Source: Nilaparvata lugens
Taxonomy: Eukaryota; Arthropoda; Insecta; Hemiptera; Delphacidae
DNA: 64,000 nt
Assembly: GCF_014356525.2 (NCBI RefSeq)
Contig: NC_052510.1
Coordinates: 51,365,119-51,429,118, forward strand
Direction: 5' to 3'
In this document: positions 12,374 to 25,287 of the stretch, piece after piece
Numbering within the stretch: position 1 is the stretch's first letter
How the letters are laid out: every line of letters starts with the position of its first letter
Translations under genes and position numbers: made by a program
Notes under the pieces: model-generated
Told to the model about the DNA's origin: nothing
The model's database searches: none
Seen by the model: the letters and a program-made list of their open reading frames with translations, nothing else

Positions 12374-13382
12374 TTATACATTATTAAATTTTTTACAAAT
12401 AATAGAGTTCTCGTTGTTTGCTCTTTGGATTTCCTTATTGATTGCCGACCAGCTTGGGAGGTCATGCCTGTGAGGTACCGAGAACACCAGAACATTCCCC
12501 GAACGACGGCTCTGCAGATCGCGTAGTTTGCTTCTAAGAGCAGAATGTAACTCCTTCCTTTCATTGCAAGCTAGATCGTTTGTACCGGCTAAAAAAACAC
12601 TTATATCATTGGCGTTCACTTGACTGCTCTCCTTCACCACCTCCCTGAATCGAGCTCCAGGTTTAATCATACTTGTGAATGTATGAGTATCATCTTTGAA
12701 GTATTTGTACAAATCCCTCCCTTGGCTATCAGCATAAAACTGAATATTGAAGGCCCCAGTCCTAGTAGTCCTTCTTCGCTGTGTTGGAGAAGCAGCTGAC
12801 GAAGAGCCGCGTGTCTGCGTTCTGTTCGGAATAACTCTGCTGGCAGGTGACGCGAAATGTGAATCATCCTCATCTAATATTGCAAATCTATTTGCAGTTT
12901 GAACTGATGGATTCAAAGTACAACTTTTAGATTTGGCAGTTTGTTTAGGTGTAATAAAATCATCTGTCACGAATGCTGGTTGAGATAGGAGACGAAGATT
13001 CTCACAGTCCGATCTTACAAGACTAATTATCTCATTCTTTGAAGCTAACTCCTGTCTCAATGTAAGCTGACTTGTTTTCAACGTCTTTATTTCTGATTTA
13101 AGGGATTTTATTTCTTCATCAGCTAATTCTTCGCATTGGGGAGACTCTTTAAAAGTTGCTTTCTTTTGTTTTTCTCTAGTTCCAGGACTTCACCAGCAAC
13201 TGATTTTCCTCAGCCTTAAGATAATTTTGTAAGTCAATATTCACCTTCACCGCCGCATCGTATTTGTTGAAAAGTGACGTAATATCAGGCACTAAGTCAA
13301 TTATTGATTCGCTAGAGTATTTATCACATGTATTCATCGAATGATGAATATTATGTGAAATAAAAAACGTTTCATAACTCAC
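12374..13382 (-). pseudogene. LINE ORF1: coiled coil + SGNH esterase-like domain, frameshifted
   Basis: The first piece (13382-13176) and the second (open from about 13190 down to 12374) overlap in different frames, so one small indel near 13.18 kb separates them. Around the junction the protein is Lys/Glu/Leu-rich (LEKQKK, SEIKTLKTSQLTLRQ), fitting a coiled coil. The C-terminal ~120 residues hold FYADSQGRDL (block I, nucleophile Ser within DSQ), FLAGTNDL (block III, GTND) and VPHRHDLP near the end (catalytic Asp/His region): an SGNH/GDSL-hydrolase fold. Esterase-type ORF1 proteins are known in CR1/L2-type LINEs, where they bind RNA or membranes; the exact role is unsettled. No zinc knuckle is visible. 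Confidence 0.82.
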
Positions 13383-13400
13383 TTATCCATCACAATCACC

Positions 13401-15344
13401 TGAAGAATATGCATTCGACATCAACAAAAAATTAGGCCACCAAACTCAAGACCCGGCAAGTAAATCAACATGATGAGTCTACCCAATTTTTCAACTCACC
13501 TTTTACCAATATTGAAACCAATAACCATTAAATTGGAACACATATAAAGTAATTGATAGTCGAAGCATTTTAATGCAGCGTCCAGTTTTATGGTGTGCAG
13601 CCTATCCAATCCATTTCCAATTCCAAACAATATTCTTCCATAGTGAGATTCTCTTCTCAAACTGTCAGTAACCCTTATGAAAAACAACAATGCTCCCCAT
13701 TAAACCAATAATGACAGTGTGAAGTGAATCTTCCCACAGGAAGTTTCATACATATGTGAATATTACATATGTAGCACCTTAGGCGGCCCATGTAATATTC
13801 ATATATTCACGCCGAATGAAATCTAGTGTATGTCGCTATTTTTATACGACATGGTCCTATAGTTTTGCAGCTGAAGCTTTTATAGCTGTAGCTCAATAGC
13901 TATGTTCTAATTTTATTTTCTTACAAGACTGGTTAGTTCCGCTCCCGTTTATCGGCAGGTATCGCTTTTATTGATCTACTGGATCTTATATACATGTTAA
14001 TAAACCCATTCAGTATTTATGGCTTCCGATAAATCTGTTTTATGTGTTTTACCAATGTCGTACCTAATCAGAGACGATGTCTTTTTCAGAGAACACTCCT
14101 TCGCGCCAAGCCTCAACTACCACCCACTGAGGATGCTTTCAATCTGCATCCACTGATAAACGACAATAATTGAAAAACAGCTATAAAATGACTGGAATAA
14201 TCTGGTAACTATTAATAGTTAATAGTCCAATCAACCGATTCCATCAGATAAATAGATAGAACAGGGAGATATAATTAGGTAAATAACAGAATAACTTATA
14301 CTGTTTGGTTACATGTTTTTATAACTTGATTAGATAGCATTTACTACTACCCTATGTTAGTTAGGTGTTATGACTCTATTTAAATTCCGAGGGCAAAAAA
14401 TCAAGAACTTAGCAATATACATATCTAAATGTTCTTAAATTGCCATGACATGTGACACTTTTTTCTCATTTTGGCCAGCAAATATTCCAAAGAAATAATA
14501 ATTAACACTGATACAATCTTCAACATGTTTATGACTATATTAAGATGCAAAATGTCATTTGAGAAGCAGACTCCACTGGCAAAAAAATGTGTCTGGAATA
14601 GATAATAGATATATAATATCTGGAATAGATATATAATAATATATAAGATATTATATATTATTATAATATATAATAAGAGTGCAAGTGATTTTGTTTTGAA
14701 AAAATGAATTCATATGAATAAAAAAACAAAAATGGTAATTCGAGCCCACCTGAATCTGTGGGTCCATCCACCCTCATCATGATTCTCTCCAACTTGTAAT
14801 TCCAAGCCTCAAGCTTGAAAATCAATAACATATCACTTATTGAGATAACCTCAACATCCATTGACCCAACTTGACACAAGACTCAAAGATTCAACTTGAA
14901 TCTCAAGTGTTCTAGAAACCTACTTACTATAGCAGCCTACGTGAATGGTCTTTAAATATTGTTCACTGGGGAAGTGAATATTTAATATATTTCACATGGG
15001 TCTAATAATTTAAGCTGCAAGTCGTCTAGAGTTTCAGGATGTGACTGAATAACTAGATATCTTAGGAAAAATATCCATCAATTCCTTACAGAACAATATT
15101 TTCCATTCTACATTTTTTACAGGACATTCTACATTAGAACACATCATATAACTCAGTGTTGTGTTCTGTAAGTTAAATTGTGAATTTGCGTTACGCATCA
15201 TGTAGGCTACACAGTACTTATTCAACACAGTACACTTTACAATATACATTTGAATAACGTCAGGTCTTAATAAATAACAATAATAAGTTTGCAATAATAA
15301 TCACTTTATGTTTAATAAACCCTCTCAATACCAAAAGTTTTTTA
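13401..15344. other. Unannotated DNA
   Basis: Its first few hundred bases may be LINE 5' UTR. The rest shows only chance frames and one AT-rich hairpin (listed separately). Confidence 0.45.
14590..14676. repeat. AT-rich palindromic simple sequence
   Basis: ATATAATAATATATAAGATATTATATATTATT-type sequence, with two GTCTGGAATAGATA/ATCTGGAATAGATA units at its left. It can fold on itself. Confidence 0.7.
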
Positions 15345-15580
15345 ACCACATCACTCCCGTGTTATCGGATGGGCACGTTAAACTGTCGGTCCCGGCTGAA
15401 GTATGACAGTCGTAAGGCCCCATTAACGGCTTAAATTATATATTCAGGCGGTGGAACCTTCCCGCAAGGACTCCCCACCAACAAAAGCTATACGAATTTA
15501 CTTTTTTACTTTATGTTTTATGCTACGAGCTTATACTTATTGTAAAAAAAATTCTTGACAATCTTGAATCTTGAACTACA
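15345..15580 (+). mobile_element. 5'-truncated SINE
   Basis: CACTCCCGTGTTATCGGATG, GCACGTTAAACTGTCGGTCC and CGGCTGAAGTATGACAGTCG form the same central domain seen in the SINE at 27.07-27.32 kb. The head with Pol III boxes is missing. The 3' part differs from that SINE and finishes in ATCTTGAATCTTGAAC, which is the heptamer found in the 3' tail of the LINE at 9.06 kb. Non-coding. Confidence 0.75.
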
Positions 15581-15884
15581 CCAAAACTCTTGAAACAGTT
15601 TTCATATTAAAAATAGAGCTTGTTTTCTCCTCCATAAAGTTTGAAAAAGGAAACATTTTAAAAGTTTCAAAAGTCTCTGGAGTGTACAGTATTATACACA
15701 ATTCGACCAGCTCTGTTTCTCCCGTCTATCGCAAATCATGAAGTTCTGAAGTGCTTGTAAGCACGCCATTTCAATAACGTTCATGTTCGATAATTAACTC
15801 ATCTCCTGTGAATATACGACTAGAGGAACCAATTCATCAGACAAGTAAACTATGCTAATCAGACTGTCTTACAGGTGCGCCAAT
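15581..15884. other. Unannotated DNA
   Basis: Nothing recognised. Confidence 0.5.
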
Positions 15885-16210
15885 AATAATCGAACCGGGT
15901 GCAACTAGGGGGATCACAGCCTCGAGTTTCACAGATGAGAGTAATCCAAATAGTGAGTTGTATAGCGGCAGCACCCCTATTCGTCTTTGGGCCAGGCAAT
16001 TTCAATGCACCCTGTAGACCATTAGTATTCAGGCCGCACAAGCCACAATCGCGGATAAGCCCATTGACAGGGCGCTTGAATGAGGCTTGCCGAGAAACCG
16101 TGCTCACTGGCCCCGCTCACTTCCGCCTCTCTCTTATTAACACAACCGAATTGAATCCTTTGAGAAAGACTGTGCTGCAATCTGGACGAAAATCGTGAAC
16201 ATGAAAAAGA
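15885..16210. other. GC-rich island (candidate conserved non-coding element)
   Basis: Clearly higher GC than its flanks, with open frames on both strands (15899-16198 plus, 16107-15859 minus) that resemble no known family and have no clear splice borders. Islands like this inside an AT-rich insect desert are often enhancers or untranslated exons; neither can be proven here. Confidence 0.35.
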
Positions 16211-16559
16211 TGGAACTTCAACCCGCACAAAGCCCTATCCTTCTAATGCACTTTCTATGTTCCAGTTCACCATCTATTCCTATTAGATCTGGTCTATATC
16301 AGTTTTAAACCGCAGCACCCACACAATATGATGGTCTTTAAACAGAAGTAAAATGTGTACTGAGTCTGTTGACACAGAGGCGTGTGGAAGTACGTGCGGG
16401 AGGTCATTTTCTCGGCTACTTTTCTGGAGCTTGGTGAATGGCGACTGCATTCAGTCTGCTGCTGCTGGACTTCGAGCCTGGATGCTACCACGTTCACTGT
16501 CTAAACCTCTTGGCTAGATACCTCAGAAGAAATTAACAGTTGAGAAAATAGTATATTTC
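16211..16559. other. Unannotated DNA
   Basis: No supported feature. Confidence 0.45.
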
Positions 16560-18320
16560 GCACCTAGGGCCGAAAATGAGACTTTTCCGACTCGAAATCG
16601 GTTTTCAAGTCCGAGGCCGTAGGCCGAGGACTAGAAAAGATAGAGACGGAAAAACATTTTTGCCCATTGTGAGAACGTTATTTTTCGCCACACAGAAAAA
16701 TAAACAATATAAATATGAGAATAATTGTTCATTAAGCACTTCTGAAAGCAAAAGTGGAAGGTCATAGCTCTAGCAAATCTGAGGTAATCTGAATATCAGG
16801 AAATTGTCCAAGTATTTTCATTTTTTATTCTGGTTTGTCTAAATAACCTAAAAGACTATGTTCAATTATGTGGGAGGTTGAGTTTATACTTTTTTATTCT
16901 TTCATATGGCAATAAGATGATATTATTATAAATGTTTTAATTATTGAATAATAAACATAAATAATGAAAAGTTTTTTGATCAGCTGTTTTAGCACACTTG
17001 AAATTTGGCCAATCTGAATTTCAACGTCAACAATGCTTATTGTCATCGACTTGGGAAGTTTAGGTTAGAAGTTCTATCCTACTCTGAGAATCAAATTTGG
17101 ATAGTTTATAATATATATCTTATCTGTATTTCATTCATCCAAATAAAATGATAGTATATCATTGCAGAATACTTTATTCAATTCTAGAGGCATGAACTGA
17201 TTCCGTTTCATAAACTATTTGTAAAAACGTTCAGCACCATGGATATTGCCCAAGTAGTTCCAAAATTATTCACCATGTTTCGTGATACATGAAGTACTAT
17301 GAGGTTTGAGGCTAGATTCTATTATACTCTGAAAATTGAATTTGAATAGTTTATAATATCTTATTTGTATTTCATTCATCCAAATAAAATGATAGTATCT
17401 TATTGCAAAATACTATATTCAATTCTAGAAGCATAAACTGATTCCGTTTCATAAACTATTTTGTAAACACGTTTACAACAAATCAGAATCAGTTGACTTC
17501 AAGGTTATTTTACAGCCCTAGGGCCGTAAAAATTTTACCGGCCTGGTCAGAAAACAATCATTTTCTGCCTCCATATGCCGTAAACCAGCTCATTACATCC
17601 AAGTGGGGCGAAAAAACATTTTTGCACATGGTGAGAACGTTATTTTTCGCCACACAGAAAAATAAACAATATAAATATGAGAATAATTGTTTATTAGGCA
17701 CTTTCGAAAGCAAAACAGGAAGGTAATAGCTCTAGCAAATCTGAGGTAATCTGAATATTAGGAAATTGTCCAAGTATTTTTATTTTTTATTCTGATTTGT
17801 CTAAATAACCTGAAAGATTATGTTCAATTATGTAAGAGGTTGAGTTTATACTTTTTATTCTTCCAAATGACAATAAGATATTATATGAAAGTTTTGATTC
17901 TTGAATAATAAACACAAATAATGAAGTTTTTTGATCAGCGGTTTTAGCACACTTGAAATTTTTGGCCAATCTGAATGTCAACGTCAACAATGCTTGTTGT
18001 CATTGACTTCGGATAGAAGCTCTATCCTACTCTGAAAATCGAATTTGAATAGTTTATAATATATATCTTATCTGTATTTTATTTATCCAAATAAAATGAT
18101 AGTATCTTATTGCAGAATACTTATTCAATTCTAGAAGCATAAACTGATCCGCTTCATAAACCATTTTGTAAACACGTTCACATCAAATCAGAATCAGCTG
18201 ACTTCAAGGTTATTTTACAGCCTTTTACCGGCCTGGTCAGGAAACAATCATTTTCGGCCTCCATATGACGCACGAAAACCAGCTCATTACATCCAAGTGG
18301 GGCGAAAAACATTGAATTGA
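16560..18320 (+). repeat. Tandem array of ~0.7-kb transposon-derived units
   Basis: Unit 1 starts near 16560 (CACCTAGGGCCG), unit 2 at 17513 (CAGCCCTAGGGCCG) and a partial unit 3 at 18218 (CAGCCTTTTACCGG). The block TCTATcCTACTCTGA recurs at 17073, 17318 and 18021, so a partial unit lies between units 1 and 2. Copies share long stretches such as GAACGTTATTTTTCGCCACA and TTTTTTGATCAGC. The same internal sequence occurs in reverse orientation inside the MITEs at 49.17-49.51 and 54.97-55.30 kb. Frames at 16576-16767 and 17493-17726 lie in equivalent places of two units and are not genes. Confidence 0.85.
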
Positions 18321-18387
18321 ATGGTCCATATGTTGAATACAAAGTATAATGATATGATTTCTTATATGATTACTTATAATACGTTCT

Positions 18388-18430
18388 TATTCATCATCAT
18401 CATCATCATGCATCATTATTATCATCATCT
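18388..18430. repeat. CAT/ATC microsatellite
   Basis: TCATCATCATCATCATCATG followed by more CATTATT/ATC units. Confidence 0.9.
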
Positions 18431-18476
18431 GAAGACATCTCTTTCTCCCGTAGGTTTGTAATTAATATTGAGTTTC

Positions 18477-18477
<1 letters not shown>

Positions 18478-18510
<33 letters not shown>

Positions 18511-18511
18511 T
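18478..18511. repeat. TAGA tetranucleotide tail
   Basis: About eight TAGA repeats on the plus strand, forming the 3' tail of the minus-strand LINE fragment. Confidence 0.9.
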
Positions 18512-18630
18512 ATTTCTCGATCCATGAAACATCTATAGATGCATGAGATCACGTCAAAATATTAGAACACATACATAATAGAGTACTAGTCAAATTATTA
18601 TGCCTTTATGGTTTCAATGTTTTTATAGCA

Positions 18631-19200
18631 TTACAGGTCTAAGCTGGATTCAGGCAGCTCAAAAAACTCGTCAACACTCACTGTAGGTGACGATTTTCCA
18701 TGAATCTCAACCGTCTGTTTCCTGTTACAAAGGTAGGAGCAAATCAAATTTAAAGCTGTACCCTGGATGCCGAAGTAATTCAGTTTCTTAATCAGAATCT
18801 TGTGACTGACACAATCAAATGCCCGACTCAAGTCACAAAAGGTACCCCAGGCAAAACCCTTCTTCTCAAATTCATTGAGTATGTCCGTGACAAGAGCATC
18901 AATGGCATTGGTTGTTGATCTACCCCTACGAAAACCATATTGGGAGCCCGTGAAGATGCCCTTGTTCTCAAGAAAAAAACTCAGCTGCTCCGAAACAATA
19001 CACTCAAAAAACTTGGCCAAGACAGGTATGAGCGATATTGGCCGGTAGTCTGCTGGATCCTCTCTGTTACCCTTCTTGAAAATCGGACACACTCGGGCAA
19101 TCTTGAGGAAATCTGGAAACACTCCTTCTCTGAGGCAGGCATTAATGCACACTGACAACGGCTCAGCAACCCACTCACCATAAAGGAGCTCTTCTCGGTT
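18631..19200 (-). pseudogene. Reverse transcriptase fragment (fingers/palm part)
   Basis: The open frame extends upstream of its first ATG-like codon to about 19200 (EELLYGEWVAEPLSVCINAC) and ends at 18631. Recognisable non-LTR reverse transcriptase motifs in order: PIFKKGNREDPADYRPISLI, SQYGFRRGRSTTNAI, FCDLSRAFDCVSHKIL (motif A, with the catalytic Asp), then YLCNRKQTVEI. Motifs B and C (SGVPQGS, YADD) are absent because the frame runs into unrelated 3' sequence after about TVSVDEFFE. It cannot be active. It is a dead 5'-truncated, internally deleted copy. Confidence 0.9.
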
Positions 19201-19205
19201 ATATT

Positions 19206-19644
19206 CTATTCAAACGTTGACACTAGTTTCTCCTATATTTTTTATAACTTTTTTATTCCAAACACATCATGTAGTTTTATTTATACAATAGAATTCATAC
19301 CAATCAATATATTTAGGGAGTCTCTGATGATGGATTATCATGTAATGTCTGATATTAACGACTGTATCTCTTGCAAAGAATCGTAAATTTTAACTCCTGA
19401 TTGCATACATAGGAAACGGTAACCACTCCAAATATTGAGGGAGAATAATTTTGTAAAAGGTCTAAATTAACTTGCTCTTGGTTATCCTGTTGGAAAGATG
19501 ACTGCTTCACTTACTACTAAGTTTCACTCACTCTTCTCACTGCCCTAGAACTGCAGGTCCAATATTATCTGTCATTATCCTTTTCATCAAACACACACAA
19601 GCTTGGAGCTCATCGTAATTAAGATTGAAGTATACAGAACGGAA
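19206..19644. other. Unannotated DNA
   Basis: Nothing recognised. Confidence 0.5.
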
Positions 19645-19828
19645 GGATTAGAGTACTCATCAAATATTAAAATTTAAATCTAATACTGTATAAAAAGTCG
19701 ATTTAATAGAATATTATGAAGGATTTGACTACTCATAAAATATTGAATTTTGAAACTAATACTGTATATAATTATAGTCGATTCAATACTGTATAAAAAT
19801 TCAATGTAATAGAAATATGAATGTAAGC
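19645..19828. repeat. Imperfect tandem duplication, ~76-bp unit
   Basis: GGATTaGAgTACTCATcAAATATT at 19645 recurs as GGATTtGAcTACTCATaAAATATT at 19721, each followed by CTAATACTGTATA and GTCGATT. A partial third TACTGTATAAAAA follows. Confidence 0.75.
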
Positions 19829-19929
19829 GATAGTGATCAATAGGATTGATCACATCTCTCATTTCTCTTGCGGAGATTTGACCAGAAATCAGCGATTTCA
19901 AACCCTTTCATAATACGAAATTTCACATT

Positions 19930-20350
19930 GTTTTCCAGCTAGTCCCCTGTTTTGTTGGGCTCAAGTTAATGCCCCGAAACTCGATTTAGGAAATGGTTGA
20001 CTCGTCCACCATCTGGCGAGTAACGACAAATAAGAACAAAGCGTCCCAAACTAGCTGGAAGCTGCAAGTTGGCCTAATCAAAGAGAATTTTGGTGAATAA
20101 TGCCGGACGCGTCGAGAACACGAGAGTCCAGTAGACGATATGAATCTCAGATGCTATCTAAGCGCCCAGCAACCTTGTTCAACTTTAATGGCGGTGTTAA
20201 TGAGAAGTGATACGGACGCTAATGGAACGTTGGAACAAGTTTACGACGTTGTGATTGGCGGTTGAATTTCACATTCGTTCGCCTAGCTCGACGTTGTTTA
20301 TGGGCTTCCGAATTTATTACGTGTTGCCTTCTCGGGCGCGCCCTAATTGT
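19930..20350. other. GC-rich island (candidate conserved non-coding element)
   Basis: Compositional outlier in AT-rich surroundings. It contains a 36-codon ATG frame (about 20100-20210) with no family match and homeodomain-like cores such as TTTATGG and TTTATTACG at about 20300-20320. It may be an enhancer or untranslated exon; there is no proof from one sequence. Confidence 0.35.
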
Positions 20351-22736
20351 TATTTGCGAATCGCCAAGCCAACACTATCAGAATTATAATAGATGAGCAT
20401 GATTTATTGAATTGTAATCAAACTGGATAGCCGAAAAGGGTGGATGAGTTTGTCTACTGGAAATTGATTGGGAGATAGCGAGGTGGGCGAAATTAAGGAG
20501 GAAGCTTTGACCAAATAGCGACCTCCAGCGCTATAAGAAGTGTTAAAAGCTAGAGCTACAATACCTTAATTGACCAACGGATAAATAGACGAATAGACTT
20601 AGACAATAATAGACGAATAGACGATTATTGTCCAAGACAATAATTGTAAGTATTGTTCACAGAAGTCTATTTAGGAATTTAGACAATATTTCAACAATAA
20701 AATAAAATGGAATTTTTATAATGAGGAATATCAGCTACTTTTTTCACTAAAGTAGTGTAAAAGCTAAAAGGATGTTTTCCTACAGCTACAACAATAAATT
20801 TATGGTGGACTGACCAATAGTAAGGCATTGTTAAGAATGTGGGAAATTCGATCTAGATGTTATTTTGTTAATTTTGTGTTGATAGTGTGGAAAGATGAGA
20901 TATATTATAGAGTGTGTCCAACAACTCATCGGAGATACTTGTATTTTTTGATATGATTATCATAGTATCTTATATTTCCTTCAAATATCTGTTTCACTGT
21001 TGTATAAAATATCCGAGTTCCGAGAAATCCATCATTCTAGAATATTTATTATGGCGAAGTTGTATTTTAGCTATTAGCGTATATTATGGTGTTTCAGGTT
21101 TATTGATAGATTGAGAGACTTGGAGAATAAATTCTACTCCTACTATGGATAATAAATAAGTATTACTAAACGAAAATCGAAATTAAATTCTGTAATGTTT
21201 TCGTTTAATAATAATTATTAATTCATTAGCATTTGAATAATTGCAATATCTCAGTAATAAATAAGTGATTAACTACAGAATAACAATCAAAATCGATATC
21301 AGGATCACACAAAAATTAAGGTAATCACCAACTTCAGCTATATATGAATAAAAACTCAATTCAGAGTCACATTTATTTAGAAGAGGTCATATTTATACTC
21401 ATCCCTTACCTTCTGTCCATTTCCTTCACTGTATGCTTGACGTTGTTCCCATCAATATTACTCGTACATGGGAAATCATTCTCTTATCTTGTTCATTTCT
21501 ACTCCGATAAAAATACAGAAATTTGTTAGGAATGTTGAGAGCCGACTGTTGTTGCAGGTTCGTTGGCTTCGAAACGATCGCTGCAGGCTAATTTGTTTAA
21601 ATGAAAATATTATCCGCGACAAAATCTGCCCGTGAAGGCAATGAGGGATGAAGTCATTAAATAGAAGAGATACTTTGTGGTAGTGAAACCGCATCTCCCA
21701 AGGCTGCGAAATCACGCCCTTCCAACACTAATATACAGCCAACGGCTCTACCATTAGTCCACATACAGATATATATGATACAGCTGATGGCTGATACAAA
21801 CAGTTGAGACAGCTACGTCGTCGATAATTTGTGGAATGGTCATGAAGTACCTCATGGCTCACACGCGCATGAACATGCATCCGCACCCACACTTCACAGT
21901 GCTCGCGAACAATTCTTTCTGATTCATCGCACGATTTTCCGCCGCACAACACTCCATTTCTTGTCTCTTTTCTGCATCTTTCCTATACTATTGTCGAAGC
22001 CCAGCGAGGTGAGAATGTGGCATAACAAAATGCTCTCCAATGGATTGTTAAAAGAATGTGTGAGCAACTTTTACTGCTCGTATTGTGTATTTTATCACTT
22101 TGAATATTTTCATCACAAATAAAATGTCACTGCTTTTACTTACCGAGAGTTCTATGGTAAGGTTCACTTCAAACTGATGGATTATTTTAATGGGAAGCGC
22201 TAGTTTTATTTGTGTTTTTATGAAGAATGCTGACAACAGCAAGGAAGGAATCCATATTTCTCAATCATCTGATTCTTATATGATTCCTACCAAAAACGTT
22301 TTTTTAGCCAAAAGGGATTCTCACCTACAATGAAAAATGATTGGAATCATATTAAAGAAATATTGAAAAGTTGCAATAACCCCTCGGAACCGTGCTTGTA
22401 ATAAAATTGTGCTACTTGGAAAAGAATGAATTCTTTTGTCATGTGTGATTTTTGATTAATTATGATATCTGCACGTAAATGCCAGTTTTTATGCGCATTT
22501 AATAACTGAATGTATAACCATGCCATGATACAGTATCATCAACATCTAATACATCTAATCACGTTCTAATACATCTAAAACCCATCTAATAAAACATTGC
22601 CGATCAGCAAAACTTTAGAGGGTTGTTGAAGAGCAATTATCAATATTATTGTTGATACATACTACTCTATTGACAAATTTTTCAGCGTTAAATGATCCGT
22701 TTTCAAAGAATTTATTTGTTCTTTTTTGTGCTCTTT
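20351..22736. other. Unannotated AT-rich DNA
   Basis: Only short chance frames. A 97-codon frame at 21829-22122 overlaps a minus-strand frame and shows no domain or splice context. Short CATCTAATA repeats occur at about 22540-22590. Confidence 0.45.
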
Positions 22737-23660
<924 letters not shown>

Positions 23661-24466
23661 ATATTACCGTGACTCATCGACTATCCCCTGTCTGCATGTC
23701 TGATGTTTATGGATTTTTTTAATAAATTGTAAATGAATTGAAATTAATACATTTCATCTAATCAACATTCAATACTATCATTGAATCTAGTAGTTTTCAA
23801 TTGATGTTATCGATTGCAAGTTCGATTCAAGGACTCGAAAATAAGAGAGTCGATGAGGAGTGAAAATATTTATGTAGCGACTAAAGTGAGCCAGATTTGT
23901 TATCCCAACCCTTCCTCTTATATTTACATTCAGTCAGTCGACGAACTTGATTAAAGTCAAAGAAGATTTTGTTTTAAAATATAGTTTACATCATAAAATG
24001 AGAGGCTGAGGAGTTTCCGTCTTGGCTCAGCCTGCTTGTTGAGTTTGAGTAAACAGACTTTGAAGTTGGGTCGCAGTCAGGCGTGAGTTGCTACTATGAT
24101 GATGACGACTCTCTTATGAGAAACTTTGCAACAGCATCTGCAAGTTTGCAACGCCACCGAATAATTGCAGCCAGGAAATGTTTGTGGATTACATTTTCAC
24201 CTGCAGAAGAGAAAAGGAAATAATTATTGGTCGATAAATCGAAAAGATTCAGTAATGTTCAATAAAAATAAAAATTATAGTCTGTCACAAAACTATACCG
24301 TTCTATTAATAAAGTTGTATACTTTTTGAAATATTATATTATGAGAAGTATTTAACATACTATTAACATACTAGTATTGAGAGGCTTGGAGCTACCAAAG
24401 GCGATGCTCAGGATAGATCACCTGGAGACTTTTTGTTGGTGCAGCTGGAATTTGACTTGGACATAT
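23661..24466. other. Unannotated DNA between two element copies
   Basis: No gene or repeat recognised. Confidence 0.5.
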
Positions 24467-25287
24467 TACTTTCCTTGCCCTATTACCATAGGTAAGGAAA
24501 GTATTGCTTTCCGAATAAAATAAGGTACCCCGATTTCTAAATTTCTACACGTTTCAAGGTCTCCTGAGCCCAAAAAATTGATTTTTGGGTATTGGTCTGT
24601 ATGTGTGTGTGTATGATTGTATGTGCTTCTGTGTACATGATATCTCATCTCCCAATTAACGGAATGACTTGAAATTTGGAACGTAAGGTCCTTACAATAT
24701 AAGGATCCGACACGAACAATTTCGATCAAATGCGATTCAAGATGGCGGCTAAAATGGCGAAAATGTTGTCAAAAACAGGGTTTTTCGCGATTTTCTCGAA
24801 AATGGCTCCAACGATTTTCATTGAAATAAATTATACCTGAAATAGTCATCGATAAGCTCTATCAACTGCCACGAGTCCCATATCTGTGACAATTTCAGGA
24901 GCTCCGCCCCATCTATGCGAAGTTTGATTTTAGATTTCCAATTATCAGGCTTCAGATACAATTTAAACAAAAACTTTTGAGTGGAATAGATTGAGCATGA
25001 GAATCTCTACAATTAATGTTCAGTAACATTTTCACCTGAAATTGAAAATAAGCTCGAAATTCGAGAAAATGTGATTATCCAATTGCAAACTGTTGGCAAC
25101 TGTTGATTCTATTAAACGATTCACTATGAAGAGATAGCAGACCTCGTTGTCTCCAGCGTTATTGCCCTGTCACCAGCTGGCTCAAATCTTTGAATAGTAG
25201 ACTTGAGATGCGCGGGAACACTAGCGTCAGGTGATCAATTTTCATAACGGCAAGGAAAGTTGTGTGAGTGTGCCACACCAGATTTTT
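24467..25287 (+). mobile_element. Dispersed element, copy 2 (821 bp)
   Basis: Colinear with 22737-23660 along its whole length: the same hairpin start, the same GATATCTCATCTCCCAATTA block and the same GCGGGAACACTAGCG and CCACACCAGATTTTT end. It differs by substitutions, small indels and the short GT tract. Same orientation, 1.73 kb apart. Confidence 0.85.

Larger units (their letters stand above)
9061..13400 (-). mobile_element. Non-LTR retrotransposon (LINE), near full length, inactivated
   Basis: Read on the minus strand: ORF1 (about 13382-12374), ORF2 (about 12203-9229), a short 3' UTR and a 3' tail of four GAATCTT heptamers at 9066-9096. The order esterase-type ORF1, APE-type endonuclease, reverse transcriptase and simple 3' tail is that of CR1/L2/Jockey-like LINEs, which copy themselves by target-primed reverse transcription. 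Both ORFs carry frameshifts and stops, so the copy is dead. The 5' limit near 13.4 kb is approximate. Confidence 0.88.
18478..19205 (-). mobile_element. LINE fragment with internal deletion
   Basis: Minus-strand reverse transcriptase remnant followed by a 3' UTR that ends in a (TCTA)n tail at 18478-18510. The coding part stops before the PQG and YADD motifs and joins 3' sequence directly, so the middle of the element is deleted; the 5' part is also missing. It is a different family from the 9-kb LINE (different tail, protein only moderately alike). Confidence 0.82.

Noticed and set aside
15859..16228. Three overlapping frames on both strands
   Set aside because: GC-rich DNA yields long frames in several phases; none resembles a family. 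Kept only as a compositional island.
20100..20210. 36-codon ATG frame (MPDASRTRESSRRYE..) in the 20-kb island
   Set aside because: No splice or conservation evidence; could be chance in GC-rich DNA.
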